DNA from: a virus
DNA length: 21,792 bases
IMG/VR virus record: IMGVR_UViG_3300020733_000087
Span: 1-21,792 of that record
Strand: one strand, 5' to 3'
The position numbers and the translations under genes were made by a program. This document shows positions 14,855 through 21,792 of this stretch, in pieces. The notes under the pieces are model-generated. The model saw only the letters and a program-made list of their open reading frames with translations. It did not search any database and was not told where the DNA came from. The first letter of the stretch is position 1; the number at the start of each line of letters is the position of its first letter.

Positions 14855-17530
14855 TCACTTTGAGTTAGAGGATATCTTTTTCTTCATCATCTTCACTTTA
14901 TCCTTTTCAATATCATTTCGTTCTGACTCAAGGGCAAGTTTTCTTTCTTTATGTTGAGCATCAGTACCGGCTTTCATATTCTCCTGAGCTAACTTTTCTT
15001 TCATCATTTGAACTTTCATATCTTCTATATCACGTTTATAGATTGATTCTTGTTCTTTTTGATGGTGTGCCATGATATCAAGAAAATCCGGTTCGTCTGT
15101 AGCACGATTGATTTCAGCCATCTTCATACGCTCTTTAATTTGAGCAATAGTCAATTCAGTATTGGCCTTGGTATCAATTTCATAAGTCTTTACCTGTATC
15201 TCATCTTGATGATATTTATCTTCTCTTGCAGATTCTTGTTCCATCTTTTGCTGTTCCATCTGCTGTGCTTGTTGTTCCATCTGCTGTTTCTGTTGTAGCA
15301 TTTGGTCATTCTTCTCTTTGAGTTTCTTGTATACATCAAGAAGCTTGCGAGTAGATGTCTCTGTATACATTTGTGCAACTTCGTATAGACTTGCTCCATT
15401 TTGCATTGCTGCCTGGGCCAGACCTTGGATTTGCTGGAAGACTCTCATATCATCTGACCTTGATGTCATAAAGAGTTTGATGTCACGATTTTTTAAATGA
15501 GTCTCTGTTTGAATTTTTACGAAGGCATTTCCACCCTCGTTATCAATAAAGCTTAATGTAGAATCTGGTTTCCTTGCTTCAAGGTATAATGCCATATCAA
15601 GTACACATTGAAGCTCTTGATTTTCAATATACTCCTGTTGAACAAAGTATGGCTCTGTCTGAGCATAGGATTGTGATACTGCTGTATTTGTACCGGTTGC
15701 CGATTCAGATGCAGTAATTGATCCAAGTCGTTGCTTATTAATACCAATCAATTCCCAACATTCATTCTTCAACTGCATTGCTAATTCATAGCGTGTTTGC
15801 ATTTGTTGAGAAAGTGTCCAGTCAATTACAGTGTACTGGTTAAAAGAAGATGGCTTTTTTAAATTGTCAGGACTATCATCAACCCAGATAACACCTTGCT
15901 CTTCTGCCTGGCGTTCCCATATTTCCATACTGTCTTCGTATGTACCATTCTTCTGTAGAGGTACGTGCCGGCGAGACATCAGAAGCACTTTACCTTTTTC
16001 TTTTTCAAGCAATCTGTAGAGTTGATTCATGCAGATATTGTAAAGTGTCTGAAAAGGTTTCATCAAATCCACAAGAGATGTAGAAACTGTATTTTCAATT
16101 TCATGTACAACACCAATGATAGGACAATAGTCTAGGATTTCAAGTGGCTCAACATAGTAAATGTCATCACCAATCTTTACACCTTTGTACCACTGGTTCT
16201 CCCATTTCCATTCAATAGATAATTCTTGAGGATGTTGACCGTCTTTGTAGTTATCATCAACCATATCTGATTGTATGTTACCATCTTTATCAATGTAAGT
16301 CAGTAGACCAATTTTACGTTTTGATAACCAGTAAGCAGTAGTAACAATGAAGCGGTTACCAAATGTACCTACAGATGGGGCTGCATTACCAAGAAGACCA
16401 TTGACATCTTGGTTGTTATCGTTGTTCATCCAGGCTTCCATGTTCTGCCTTTCTCTCAGAACCAGATCATCATAGGCATTGTACTGAATGCTCTCAGCAC
16501 CTGTCTTACCTGCCTCAAGGTTGGTAGTCCTTGAATAAGGATAGAAAGCTTGCATTGCATAGTTACGAAGGTGGTCTATCTCTTCTTCAGTAAGATCATA
16601 CTTGTTGATGATTTCACTAAGTTCCATTATTTCAATCAGGCCGGCAGCATATGCATCCTTGATATATTTTTTATCAGGTGTAGTAAGCCACCATACATTT
16701 TTAGGATTGACTTTCTCTGCTTTAAACCCTGTACGACTACGGTCTTCATAGTTATGGAAGAACTCTCTGTTGCTTATAAGTAAGTCACGGAAACCTTGTT
16801 CAAATTCTTCTTTTAAATTAAACTCACGTTTCAATGCCTGAAGCATATTAGATGCCCATACTTCCGCAGCAGAAGTATAATCCATCATGTACTCTTTTAC
16901 TTTCTCAGTAGTAAGTTGGTCTACTTGTTTATCAAAACCTTCAATGTCAGAAGTATCTACACCTTGCTGTTTAAGATCTTCAGCGATTTTTTGTTTTGCA
17001 CTATCAATAATATAGGTTTGATATAGCTTGGTATAAAATTGGGCCTCTTCATTCTTGGATTGATCATCTACTGCTTTTGGTCTGGCTACATCAGGTCTTT
17101 TACTTTTTTCACCTACCATTGTATTAATTGGTGGGTTGAGAATAGGATAATGCTGTACATATGCAGGTAGGTCAGCATCACGAATAAGTTCATCTACAAA
17201 TGACATGACTGGTCCTTCTGCATAGAAATCTTCAGGACGAAGTTTACCTTTCATCAATTCATAGTTACGAACTATCCTAATACGCTGGTAGTTATACTGA
17301 GCAAGTGCAACAGTATAAAAATAGTCCATGTTTATCTTCCACCAGTTACCAGAGCGTTTGGTAATACCATCTACATGCTGCCGAGGCATAGGTATTACGT
17401 TACCTGCCTTGTCAGTGATTCGTCTATTAGAATCAATGTCAAGACCCTCTCCGATAAACTGGTCTGGAAATAAATTCAAAAGCACCTCTTGAGGTGCATT
17501 GTATTCGGCTAAGTATTTTATGATTGCCAT
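14855..17530 (-). CDS. Portal protein
   Basis: An 891-residue protein placed directly after the terminase. Early residues include NWWKINMDYFYTVALAQYNY (62-81) and ILNPPINTMVGEKSKRPDVA (130-149), a PP-I-N-x-M-x-GE-x-x-KRP pattern I associate with portals of crAss-like and related large podoviruses. The middle has a stem-and-clip region with ASESATGTNTAVSQSYAQTEPYF. The last 150 residues are a long Gln/Glu/Lys-rich coiled coil with QQMEQQAQQMEQQKMEQ, forming a barrel-like or internal extension. Portals form the dodecameric DNA gate at one vertex and bind the terminase. It is larger than the usual 500-700 residues and close to the crAss-like portals. The stop is TGA. Confidence 0.85.
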   Translation of the reverse strand: MAIIKYLAEYNAPQEVLLNLFPDQFIGEGLDIDSNRRITDKAGNVIPMPRQHVDGITKRSGNWWKINMDYFYTVALAQYNYQRIRIVRNYELMKGKLRPEDFYAEGPVMSFVDELIRDADLPAYVQHYPILNPPINTMVGEKSKRPDVARPKAVDDQSKNEEAQFYTKLYQTYIIDSAKQKIAEDLKQQGVDTSDIEGFDKQVDQLTTEKVKEYMMDYTSAAEVWASNMLQALKREFNLKEEFEQGFRDLLISNREFFHNYEDRSRTGFKAEKVNPKNVWWLTTPDKKYIKDAYAAGLIEIMELSEIINKYDLTEEEIDHLRNYAMQAFYPYSRTTNLEAGKTGAESIQYNAYDDLVLRERQNMEAWMNNDNNQDVNGLLGNAAPSVGTFGNRFIVTTAYWLSKRKIGLLTYIDKDGNIQSDMVDDNYKDGQHPQELSIEWKWENQWYKGVKIGDDIYYVEPLEILDYCPIIGVVHEIENTVSTSLVDLMKPFQTLYNICMNQLYRLLEKEKGKVLLMSRRHVPLQKNGTYEDSMEIWERQAEEQGVIWVDDSPDNLKKPSSFNQYTVIDWTLSQQMQTRYELAMQLKNECWELIGINKQRLGSITASESATGTNTAVSQSYAQTEPYFVQQEYIENQELQCVLDMALYLEARKPDSTLSFIDNEGGNAFVKIQTETHLKNRDIKLFMTSRSDDMRVFQQIQGLAQAAMQNGASLYEVAQMYTETSTRKLLDVYKKLKEKNDQMLQQKQQMEQQAQQMEQQKMEQESAREDKYHQDEIQVKTYEIDTKANTELTIAQIKERMKMAEINRATDEPDFLDIMAHHQKEQESIYKRDIEDMKVQMMKEKLAQENMKAGTDAQHKERKLALESERNDIEKDKVKMMKKKISSNSK

Positions 17531-17537
17531 ATTGCAA

Positions 17538-19601
17538 TTATTTAAAAAGTCTGTTTATACTCCCTCTCGGGCCAAATATAGTACTGTTCATTTCTTTAAA
17601 TGGACCACTTCTTCTCCGTTTAGGTTTTACTACTTGTGGTTCATTATCTTCAACTTGTGGTTGAATACGCTGTAAATCCATTTTTCTTGCACAGGTAATT
17701 GCAATTGACAATGCCCTGATGCGGTCAAAGTTACCATCTTTGTTCCATTTAATAATCTCATCAAGTAATACAGAATCGTAAATCTTGGCAACACCAAGTA
17801 CCTTTCTTGTCTCCTCAGAGCCGGGAACCGGAGCAGATGCAAAGTACTCTTCCATGTACTGCTTTAGGTTAGTATTAAACAGCTCAATGTTTCTTGGGGA
17901 AGAGCTTACACCTTTCTGTCTGAGGTTAGCACTACTTGTAGGACTGTACTCTTTGATCCAATCAGGAGTATCCATGAGCATGTGACCATCCCCTTTTGCA
18001 ATCATATAATCAATAAATGACATCTCATCATTTTCGCAAAGTGCAATTGCATTGTAGTACTTGATCAGTAGTCTTACATTGTTGTTCCAAGTGTCTTTGC
18101 TGTCTGGCCTAGCCACGTACCAAGCAACCGGCATGTCTTGAAAGTTATCACTCAAAGCATCATATGCTCTTTTAAATATATAAATTGCCCCCAATGAATC
18201 CGAGTTTGGAGCTTTCTCAAAACGGTAAGGGTCAATCCCAGCAACAAATAAACCATAAGGAGGCACAGGGCCGGGGTGCTCTAGTATTACTATCGGGCAG
18301 TTGGTATCTTCTTTTGGTCCTTTAGGGAATGAAGAGACAGGTAATCTGGTTGAAGGTTTGTGTTTTACAATATCCTCCTCTTCATAGAGGTCAACATACA
18401 TACCGACCTTGAGCCCAGGAAACATGACCTCGAGTCTTTCTTTCTGGTTTCGGGCAATATCTCCATTGAAGTAATTTTCAGATGAAGAAAGGAAACACTC
18501 TTTTGGAGTTAGAGGATAGTACATGATAAGTTTCAGGTACTCTGTCTGATCAGGGTCAAGTGCTTTATTTGCTCTTTCTGCCTTGATTGTCTCAAGGGCT
18601 TTTATTTTGTCAGAAGCATGGAATGGTATTTTATCCAGCTCTTTTGTATCATGTGTTATTTTTCCTTCCTTCCGAAGATAATCACCAAGCGTAGTTTCAT
18701 ACTTGCAATCAAGGCGGTACAGACCCGACATAAACACACACGTTCTTTCGGCTGTTATAGGATCAGTTATTGCCAGAAAGTTGTTGGCATCCGGGTGATA
18801 AAAGAATCGTTCAGCATCAGCTCCCTTTTCAAAAGAGCCTCCGGTTCCAAAGAGCAAAGGAACACAACGCCAACCGAATTTAGATTTAAAGGCCGGCTTT
18901 GCAGCTTCAAAAGATTGTGCAAATGGAAACTTACCAATCTCATCGGTTGCATAAGCTTTAGCTGTAACACCGGCAGGACCTTCTGTATTCTTACCATCCG
19001 CTACGTTCCTGATGATAAGATATGACCATACTTCATCATCGTTGTCTTTTGCTTTAAGTCCCAGACGAACCATGGGTTTTCTCCAGTCTTTATCAAGCAT
19101 TGGGATACGTAATCCTTCCCAAAGATTTTTTAGACCAAAGTCAATTTTATCTTTTAACAGTGATAAGTCAGAGTCATTACCACCTACTATTACATTCTGT
19201 GTATTCTGAAACAGTGTTGCATGATAACCCTGGTAAGAAGCCATAATCTCACTCTTACCAAACTGGCGTACACCTATATGCAGGTAACCTTTCTTTTCTA
19301 CTCTACATTCCTCAAGGTATTGAGCAACTATCCACTCATTGTCCCGGAGAGAAGGTAATAATTTACGTCTTACAATATTTTCATACTCGTCCTCAATGTC
19401 ATCACGTATCCACCAATGATTAAGGTGCCAGTAAAGCCAGCCGGAGAAAAATACTCCATCGACCATGCCACCCCCTAAACATCTTGCCTCTTCTTCCTTT
19501 ACAAGTTTGTCATAAGCATCTGACCCCCTTGGAGGAATGCTCTTCTTGTTTTTAAAGAAGTCCGAGAATTTAATCTCTTTTATTTTCTTTTCAACTATCA
19601 T
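17538..19601 (-). CDS. terL: Terminase large subunit (packaging ATPase and nuclease)
   Basis: A 687-residue protein. A Walker A loop is GVRQFGKS (110-117), Walker B is AYATDE with Asp220-Glu221 as the catalytic pair, and the coupling motif LFGTGG occurs at 250-255. The nuclease half has an RNase H-like fold: the first Asp lies in AGIDPYRF (Asp457), the second acid in LCENDEMSF (Glu523), and the third in GNFDRIRAL (Asp626). All the expected catalytic acids are therefore visible. The enzyme translocates DNA into the prohead through the portal and cuts the concatemer. The length is normal for crAss-like and related groups. The start overlaps the stop of a 103-residue helical gene as TAATG and the portal begins 7 bases after its end. 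Confidence 0.93.
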   Translation of the reverse strand: MIVEKKIKEIKFSDFFKNKKSIPPRGSDAYDKLVKEEEARCLGGGMVDGVFFSGWLYWHLNHWWIRDDIEDEYENIVRRKLLPSLRDNEWIVAQYLEECRVEKKGYLHIGVRQFGKSEIMASYQGYHATLFQNTQNVIVGGNDSDLSLLKDKIDFGLKNLWEGLRIPMLDKDWRKPMVRLGLKAKDNDDEVWSYLIIRNVADGKNTEGPAGVTAKAYATDEIGKFPFAQSFEAAKPAFKSKFGWRCVPLLFGTGGSFEKGADAERFFYHPDANNFLAITDPITAERTCVFMSGLYRLDCKYETTLGDYLRKEGKITHDTKELDKIPFHASDKIKALETIKAERANKALDPDQTEYLKLIMYYPLTPKECFLSSSENYFNGDIARNQKERLEVMFPGLKVGMYVDLYEEEDIVKHKPSTRLPVSSFPKGPKEDTNCPIVILEHPGPVPPYGLFVAGIDPYRFEKAPNSDSLGAIYIFKRAYDALSDNFQDMPVAWYVARPDSKDTWNNNVRLLIKYYNAIALCENDEMSFIDYMIAKGDGHMLMDTPDWIKEYSPTSSANLRQKGVSSSPRNIELFNTNLKQYMEEYFASAPVPGSEETRKVLGVAKIYDSVLLDEIIKWNKDGNFDRIRALSIAITCARKMDLQRIQPQVEDNEPQVVKPKRRRSGPFKEMNSTIFGPRGSINRLFK

Positions 19602-19912
19602 TACATTCTGGATGGTCGATCAGCACCACCTTTCACATCTTTCTTCTTGTGTTCTTCAGCCTGTCGCATTTTATCAACTTGTTCCAAAAGTACAAGATAT
19701 TCTTTCATCGTATCCCGAACACACTTTATCTGTGATTCAATTGATGCAATCACCATTGGTATCAATCCTCCTTTAGCAGTAGGCTTGAACTCAATACGAT
19801 CCTTCATGTGTTGAAAAGGGTTTTCATCAACATACTGCTTCCATTCCTGAAGTTTTTGTTCAGCCCACTCAAGTTCAGTATTGATGTATATCTGTTTCTT
19901 AACCGTTGCCAT
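19601..19912 (-). CDS. Small helical protein next to terminase, possible small subunit
   Basis: A 103-residue, almost entirely helical protein: NTELEWAEQKLQEWKQYVDE at the N-terminus, then IASIESQIKCVRDTMKEYLV and a charged tail (KMRQAEEHKKKDVKGG). It is translationally coupled to the terminase on one side and to the zinc-ribbon protein on the other, both by TAATG. A position directly before the large terminase suggests a small terminase subunit or a packaging partner. The sequence has no recognisable helix-turn-helix, so this is inference from position only. Confidence 0.72.
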   Translation of the reverse strand: MATVKKQIYINTELEWAEQKLQEWKQYVDENPFQHMKDRIEFKPTAKGGLIPMVIASIESQIKCVRDTMKEYLVLLEQVDKMRQAEEHKKKDVKGGADRPSRM

Positions 19913-20301
19913 TACTCTTCAATTTTGTTTTGCATTAGTTTTATCTTGTAGGCATCAATATCTTTCTTGAGCTCAGGTGTTTCAAGAATCTTCTCTGCAG
20001 CTTCACCATCTGTTGTCAGAGCTGGCCATTTTGATACCTCATCTGGGAAATGAGAACCAATACCACCAAGAGGGCAAAAAGCAGACATTGCTCTTGTCTT
20101 CAAATACATATTGCAGCCACAATCTGTACAAAAGTTATCCTTACGCATAAATGGACCACCTCCGGCTTTCAGTACATTAGGTGAGTAATGAGGACACTCA
20201 TTACAAATAGCTATTCTTTCAGCAGCTATTTTCTCTACTGAATCTTTTATAAATACAGCATTGCCAATTCCTTCAAGCAATTTTCCAAATTCTATTTTCA
20301 T
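19912..20301 (-). CDS. Zinc-ribbon protein
   Basis: A 129-residue protein with a probable zinc site: ICNEC (Cys33, Cys36), CTDCGC (Cys58, Cys61, Cys63) and a final Cys76 in FCPLGG. The core pattern R-x-x-IC-x-x-CP, then FC-x-DCGC-x-M-x-LKTR, then CP, is shared by small zinc-ribbon proteins common in Bacteroidota phages and prophages. The C-terminal half is helical and acidic. Coupled by an ATGA overlap to the preceding gene and a TAATG overlap to the next. The function is not known; a DNA- or protein-binding helper for packaging is a guess from place. Confidence 0.8.
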   Translation of the reverse strand: MKIEFGKLLEGIGNAVFIKDSVEKIAAERIAICNECPHYSPNVLKAGGGPFMRKDNFCTDCGCNMYLKTRAMSAFCPLGGIGSHFPDEVSKWPALTTDGEAAEKILETPELKKDIDAYKIKLMQNKIEE

Positions 20302-20750
20302 ATATTCTTTTGTTTACGTTGAACACATTTTGCAAGCTGTACATTAAGTACCTCTATTTTTTCTTCCAATACTTTTTTCTTTTCCTGAAGTTCTTTTCTT
20401 TTAGTTGGTCTTAAAGATTCTTCAAGTCTTCCTTCAATATATGCTATTTCTTTTTTGATCTCATCAATATACATTGGTACTTTAAACTGACTCAACCTTA
20501 ATTTAAAGAACTTAGAGACATGAATAGTTCTGAATGTATCGGTACCTTCTTTGACTTTTGCCCACTGAAAATTATGAATCTCTCGAACAACCCCCTTACT
20601 AATACCTAACTGTTCTGCCACTGCTGCTATACAATCTTCAGTTATTTTGTCTTCAGGTATTTTATATATAGGGTCAATTGTCTTGTTGCCACTCCTATGA
20701 TTTATAATATCTGCAGCCGGTAGATTTACGAATTTGTCCCGAGTACGCAT
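20298..20750 (-). CDS. HU/IHF-like DNA-binding protein with coiled-coil tail
   Basis: A 150-residue protein. Residues about 36-92 (TEDCIAAVAEQLGISKGVVR, then FRTIHVSKFFKLRLSQF) follow the helix-helix-beta layout of HU/IHF-like domains in Bacteroidota phages, where a short helix pair is followed by a strand and GKF-like end. Here FFKLRLSQFKV takes that last position. From about 95 to 146 a Glu/Lys/Leu-rich coiled coil extends it. IHF-like proteins occur in crAss-like phages, and this could serve in genome packaging or recognition. The match is weak by eye. Its start lies inside the preceding gene (overlap of 25 bases), and it overlaps the next by ATGA. Confidence 0.5.
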   Translation of the reverse strand: MRTRDKFVNLPAADIINHRSGNKTIDPIYKIPEDKITEDCIAAVAEQLGISKGVVREIHNFQWAKVKEGTDTFRTIHVSKFFKLRLSQFKVPMYIDEIKKEIAYIEGRLEESLRPTKRKELQEKKKVLEEKIEVLNVQLAKCVQRKQKNI

Positions 20751-21136
20751 TTGAATGAGAAGATAAAGTTATCCTGATTATTAAAATCCAATGTTACTTT
20801 AGGATGAAGAAATACAGTATTCTCCTTTTTAATGAGAATCTTTTTTTTCTTCAACTTACTGATAGTATTATCGACAGCAGCTATAGAACTGTTATAGTTT
20901 TCTACATAACCTATTTTACAAGGACCAGAAACAATTCCTTTATTTAAAGCAATGTGAGCAAGTAAACTTATTTCACCATCACTAAATTTAAGATTGTTAA
21001 ACGCAGAAAGTAATTGAAAATAAACAGTTGCAATATCTCTTTTACTTGTTTTCTTTTTCTTAAAAGAAAAGCCCAACCATTGCTGACCATCTCGATCAGC
21101 AAAGGTTGTTCCATTCTGTATTGCTACTTGTTGCAT
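20726..21136 (-). CDS. Winged-helix-like protein
   Basis: A 136-residue protein. Residues about 48-115 look like a winged helix-turn-helix: LKFSDGEISLLAHIALNKG, then SSIAAVDNTISKLKKKKILI, then a hairpin-like KENTVFLHPKVTL. The recognition helix would be the Lys-rich region. The N-terminus (GFSFKKKKTSKRDIATVYFQ) is basic. It could bind DNA as a repressor, a late regulator or a small terminase, and its place before the packaging genes suggests the last. No family is recognised. TAATG joins it to the preceding 61-residue gene. Confidence 0.55.
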   Translation of the reverse strand: MQQVAIQNGTTFADRDGQQWLGFSFKKKKTSKRDIATVYFQLLSAFNNLKFSDGEISLLAHIALNKGIVSGPCKIGYVENYNSSIAAVDNTISKLKKKKILIKKENTVFLHPKVTLDFNNQDNFIFSFKCVLGTNS

Positions 21137-21321
21137 TATTTCTTTTTAACTGGTTTCAAATAAAGGTCAAGTACTTGATCACGTTCAATATTGTATACTT
21201 TCTTGAGATCTTCAAGTATCTTTTCGGTTACTTTACTATGACGAGAAGTCTTCCCTATATAGTTCATATGCACAATCTTATCATCGGCTAACTTAGCTAC
21301 AAACTCAAATACGTGTTGCAT
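21136..21321 (-). CDS. Small protein, unknown
   Basis: A 61-residue, mostly helical protein with Lys-rich ends (MQHVFEFVAKLADDKIVHMN and KVTEKILEDLKKVYNIERDQ, ending KPVKKK). It is coupled by TAATG to the winged-helix-like gene. No motif is recognised. It may not be structural. The tight packing on both sides supports a real gene. Confidence 0.6.
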   Translation of the reverse strand: MQHVFEFVAKLADDKIVHMNYIGKTSRHSKVTEKILEDLKKVYNIERDQVLDLYLKPVKKK

Positions 21322-21332
21322 GAGTAAATATT

Positions 21333-21581
21333 TTATATTGTGCTTGGGGGCGTTGCATGAGAAGCTACATCAGTAATTGCTAAATAAAAAGATCTAATTT
21401 TAGTAACAGCTTCTTCTACAGGTACTTCTACTCCTAATGTTAATTCATACATTTTACCTGTATCATGATTTGGTATGCACCAAAATATAAATGAAGGGGA
21501 AGCAGGAATCCAAACAAAACCTTTTTTAGAAGGATAGTCTTTTATTTTTTCTTCTACTAATTCTACTATATTTGGATTCAT
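21333..21581 (-). CDS. Small protein, unknown
   Basis: An 82-residue protein, with an Asp/Glu/Lys-rich helix at the start (IVELVEEKIKDY), a FVWIPASPSFIFWC beta-like core and another helix near the end. No membrane segment is obvious. It starts with ATG at 21581, 9 bases after the stop of the co-chaperonin-like gene, and ends 11 bases before the next start. Family and role are not recognised. Confidence 0.6.
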   Translation of the reverse strand: MNPNIVELVEEKIKDYPSKKGFVWIPASPSFIFWCIPNHDTGKMYELTLGVEVPVEEAVTKIRSFYLAITDVASHATPPSTI

Positions 21582-21590
21582 ATACTATTT

Positions 21591-21791
21591 TTAATGTTGA
21601 GGAATAACCGGTACCAGATCTTTGGCAATTATTGCACGTTCTTGGTATACAAGATAACCTACCCCATTGAGTGCTATAGTTGCCTCAAATTGATTAGGGT
21701 ATACATACACTATGTCCCCGGGCACAATGGTCTTTACATCGGCACCTACTGATTTTACAATAGCCCTCTCAAGGCCATTTCCTTTCAGTTC
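21591..21791 (-). CDS. Co-chaperonin (GroES)-like protein, 5' end beyond window
   Basis: The frame is open from the window edge to TAA at 21591-21593, giving 67 C-terminal residues. The sequence has IVKSVGADVKTIVPGDIVYV and GYLVYQERAIIAKDLVPVIP, matching the GroES barrel pattern (V-G-x-x-V-K-x-I-V-x-P-GD-x-V, then a Gly and EYLV-x-x-E-x-x-I-I-A). Phage co-chaperonins such as T4 gp31 help GroEL fold the capsid protein, and this gene lies at the front of the head block. The start and the mobile loop lie outside the window, so the identity is probable but not proven. Confidence 0.65.
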   Translation of the reverse strand, partial: ELKGNGLERAIVKSVGADVKTIVPGDIVYVYPNQFEATIALNGVGYLVYQERAIIAKDLVPVIPQH

Positions 21792-21792
21792 T

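Noticed and set aside
18618-19025. Plus-strand open frame of 135 codons inside the terminase gene
   Set aside because: It lies antisense to a clear terminase frame with all motifs intact. Its product has no recognisable domain and its composition is that of complementary codons.
1-21792. CRISPR array, tRNA genes, insertion sequences or an integrase
   Set aside because: No regularly spaced repeats, cloverleaf-type sequences, transposase or recombinase motifs were found, and almost all bases are covered by genes. This was by eye, so a tRNA overlapping a gene cannot be fully excluded.

Overview
The window is a stretch of a tailed-phage genome. All 25 genes I can support lie on the minus strand, so the gene order reads from high to low coordinates. 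The virus most likely infects a member of the Bacteroidota. The DNA is AT-rich, ribosome-binding sequences are A-rich with no Shine-Dalgarno motif, one candidate promoter fits the Bacteroidota TTTG / TAnnTTTG pattern, and the proteins look like those of Bacteroidota phages. The large terminase (687 aa), very large portal (891 aa), acidic scaffold, HK97-type capsid protein and P22 gp4-like connector recall crAss-like and related short-tailed phages. I cannot place it in a family from sequence alone. No tape-measure, sheath or baseplate gene is visible, so the tail type is not settled here.

Layout, in order of transcription. (1) 21792-19601: a co-chaperonin-like fragment, two small unknown proteins, a winged-helix-like protein, an HU/IHF-like protein with a coiled coil, a zinc-ribbon protein and a small helical protein next to the terminase. 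(2) 19601-8830: the DNA-packaging and head block, with terminase large subunit, portal, scaffold-like protein, major capsid protein, an unrecognised structural protein, a connector-like protein and a 382-residue virion-type protein. A promoter candidate precedes the scaffold gene and a GC-rich hairpin follows the capsid gene. (3) 8804-8764: a good intrinsic terminator. (4) 8751-7717: a lysis cassette with a holin-like protein, a GH108 lysozyme, and a small exported protein that seems to carry the last part of the GH108 peptidoglycan-binding domain. (5) 7710-5027: five consecutive cysteine-rich proteins, including a 54-residue one at 6963-7127 and a tail-collar fibre. (6) 5027-1: fibre or adhesin proteins made of FN3, classic tail-fibre repeats and a beta-rich adhesin that runs off the window.

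The genes are packed tightly. The longest gaps are about 119 bases (14736-14854) and 97 bases (11795-11891), so no gene-free stretch exceeds 300 bases. Many junctions are TAATG or ATGA overlaps, which suggests translational coupling. All 25 visible stop codons are TAA (21) or TGA (4); none is TAG. No tRNA, CRISPR array, insertion sequence or integrase was seen.

The points most worth a second look are the apparently split GH108 endolysin, the cysteine-rich fibre module, and the terminator placed directly before the lysis genes.
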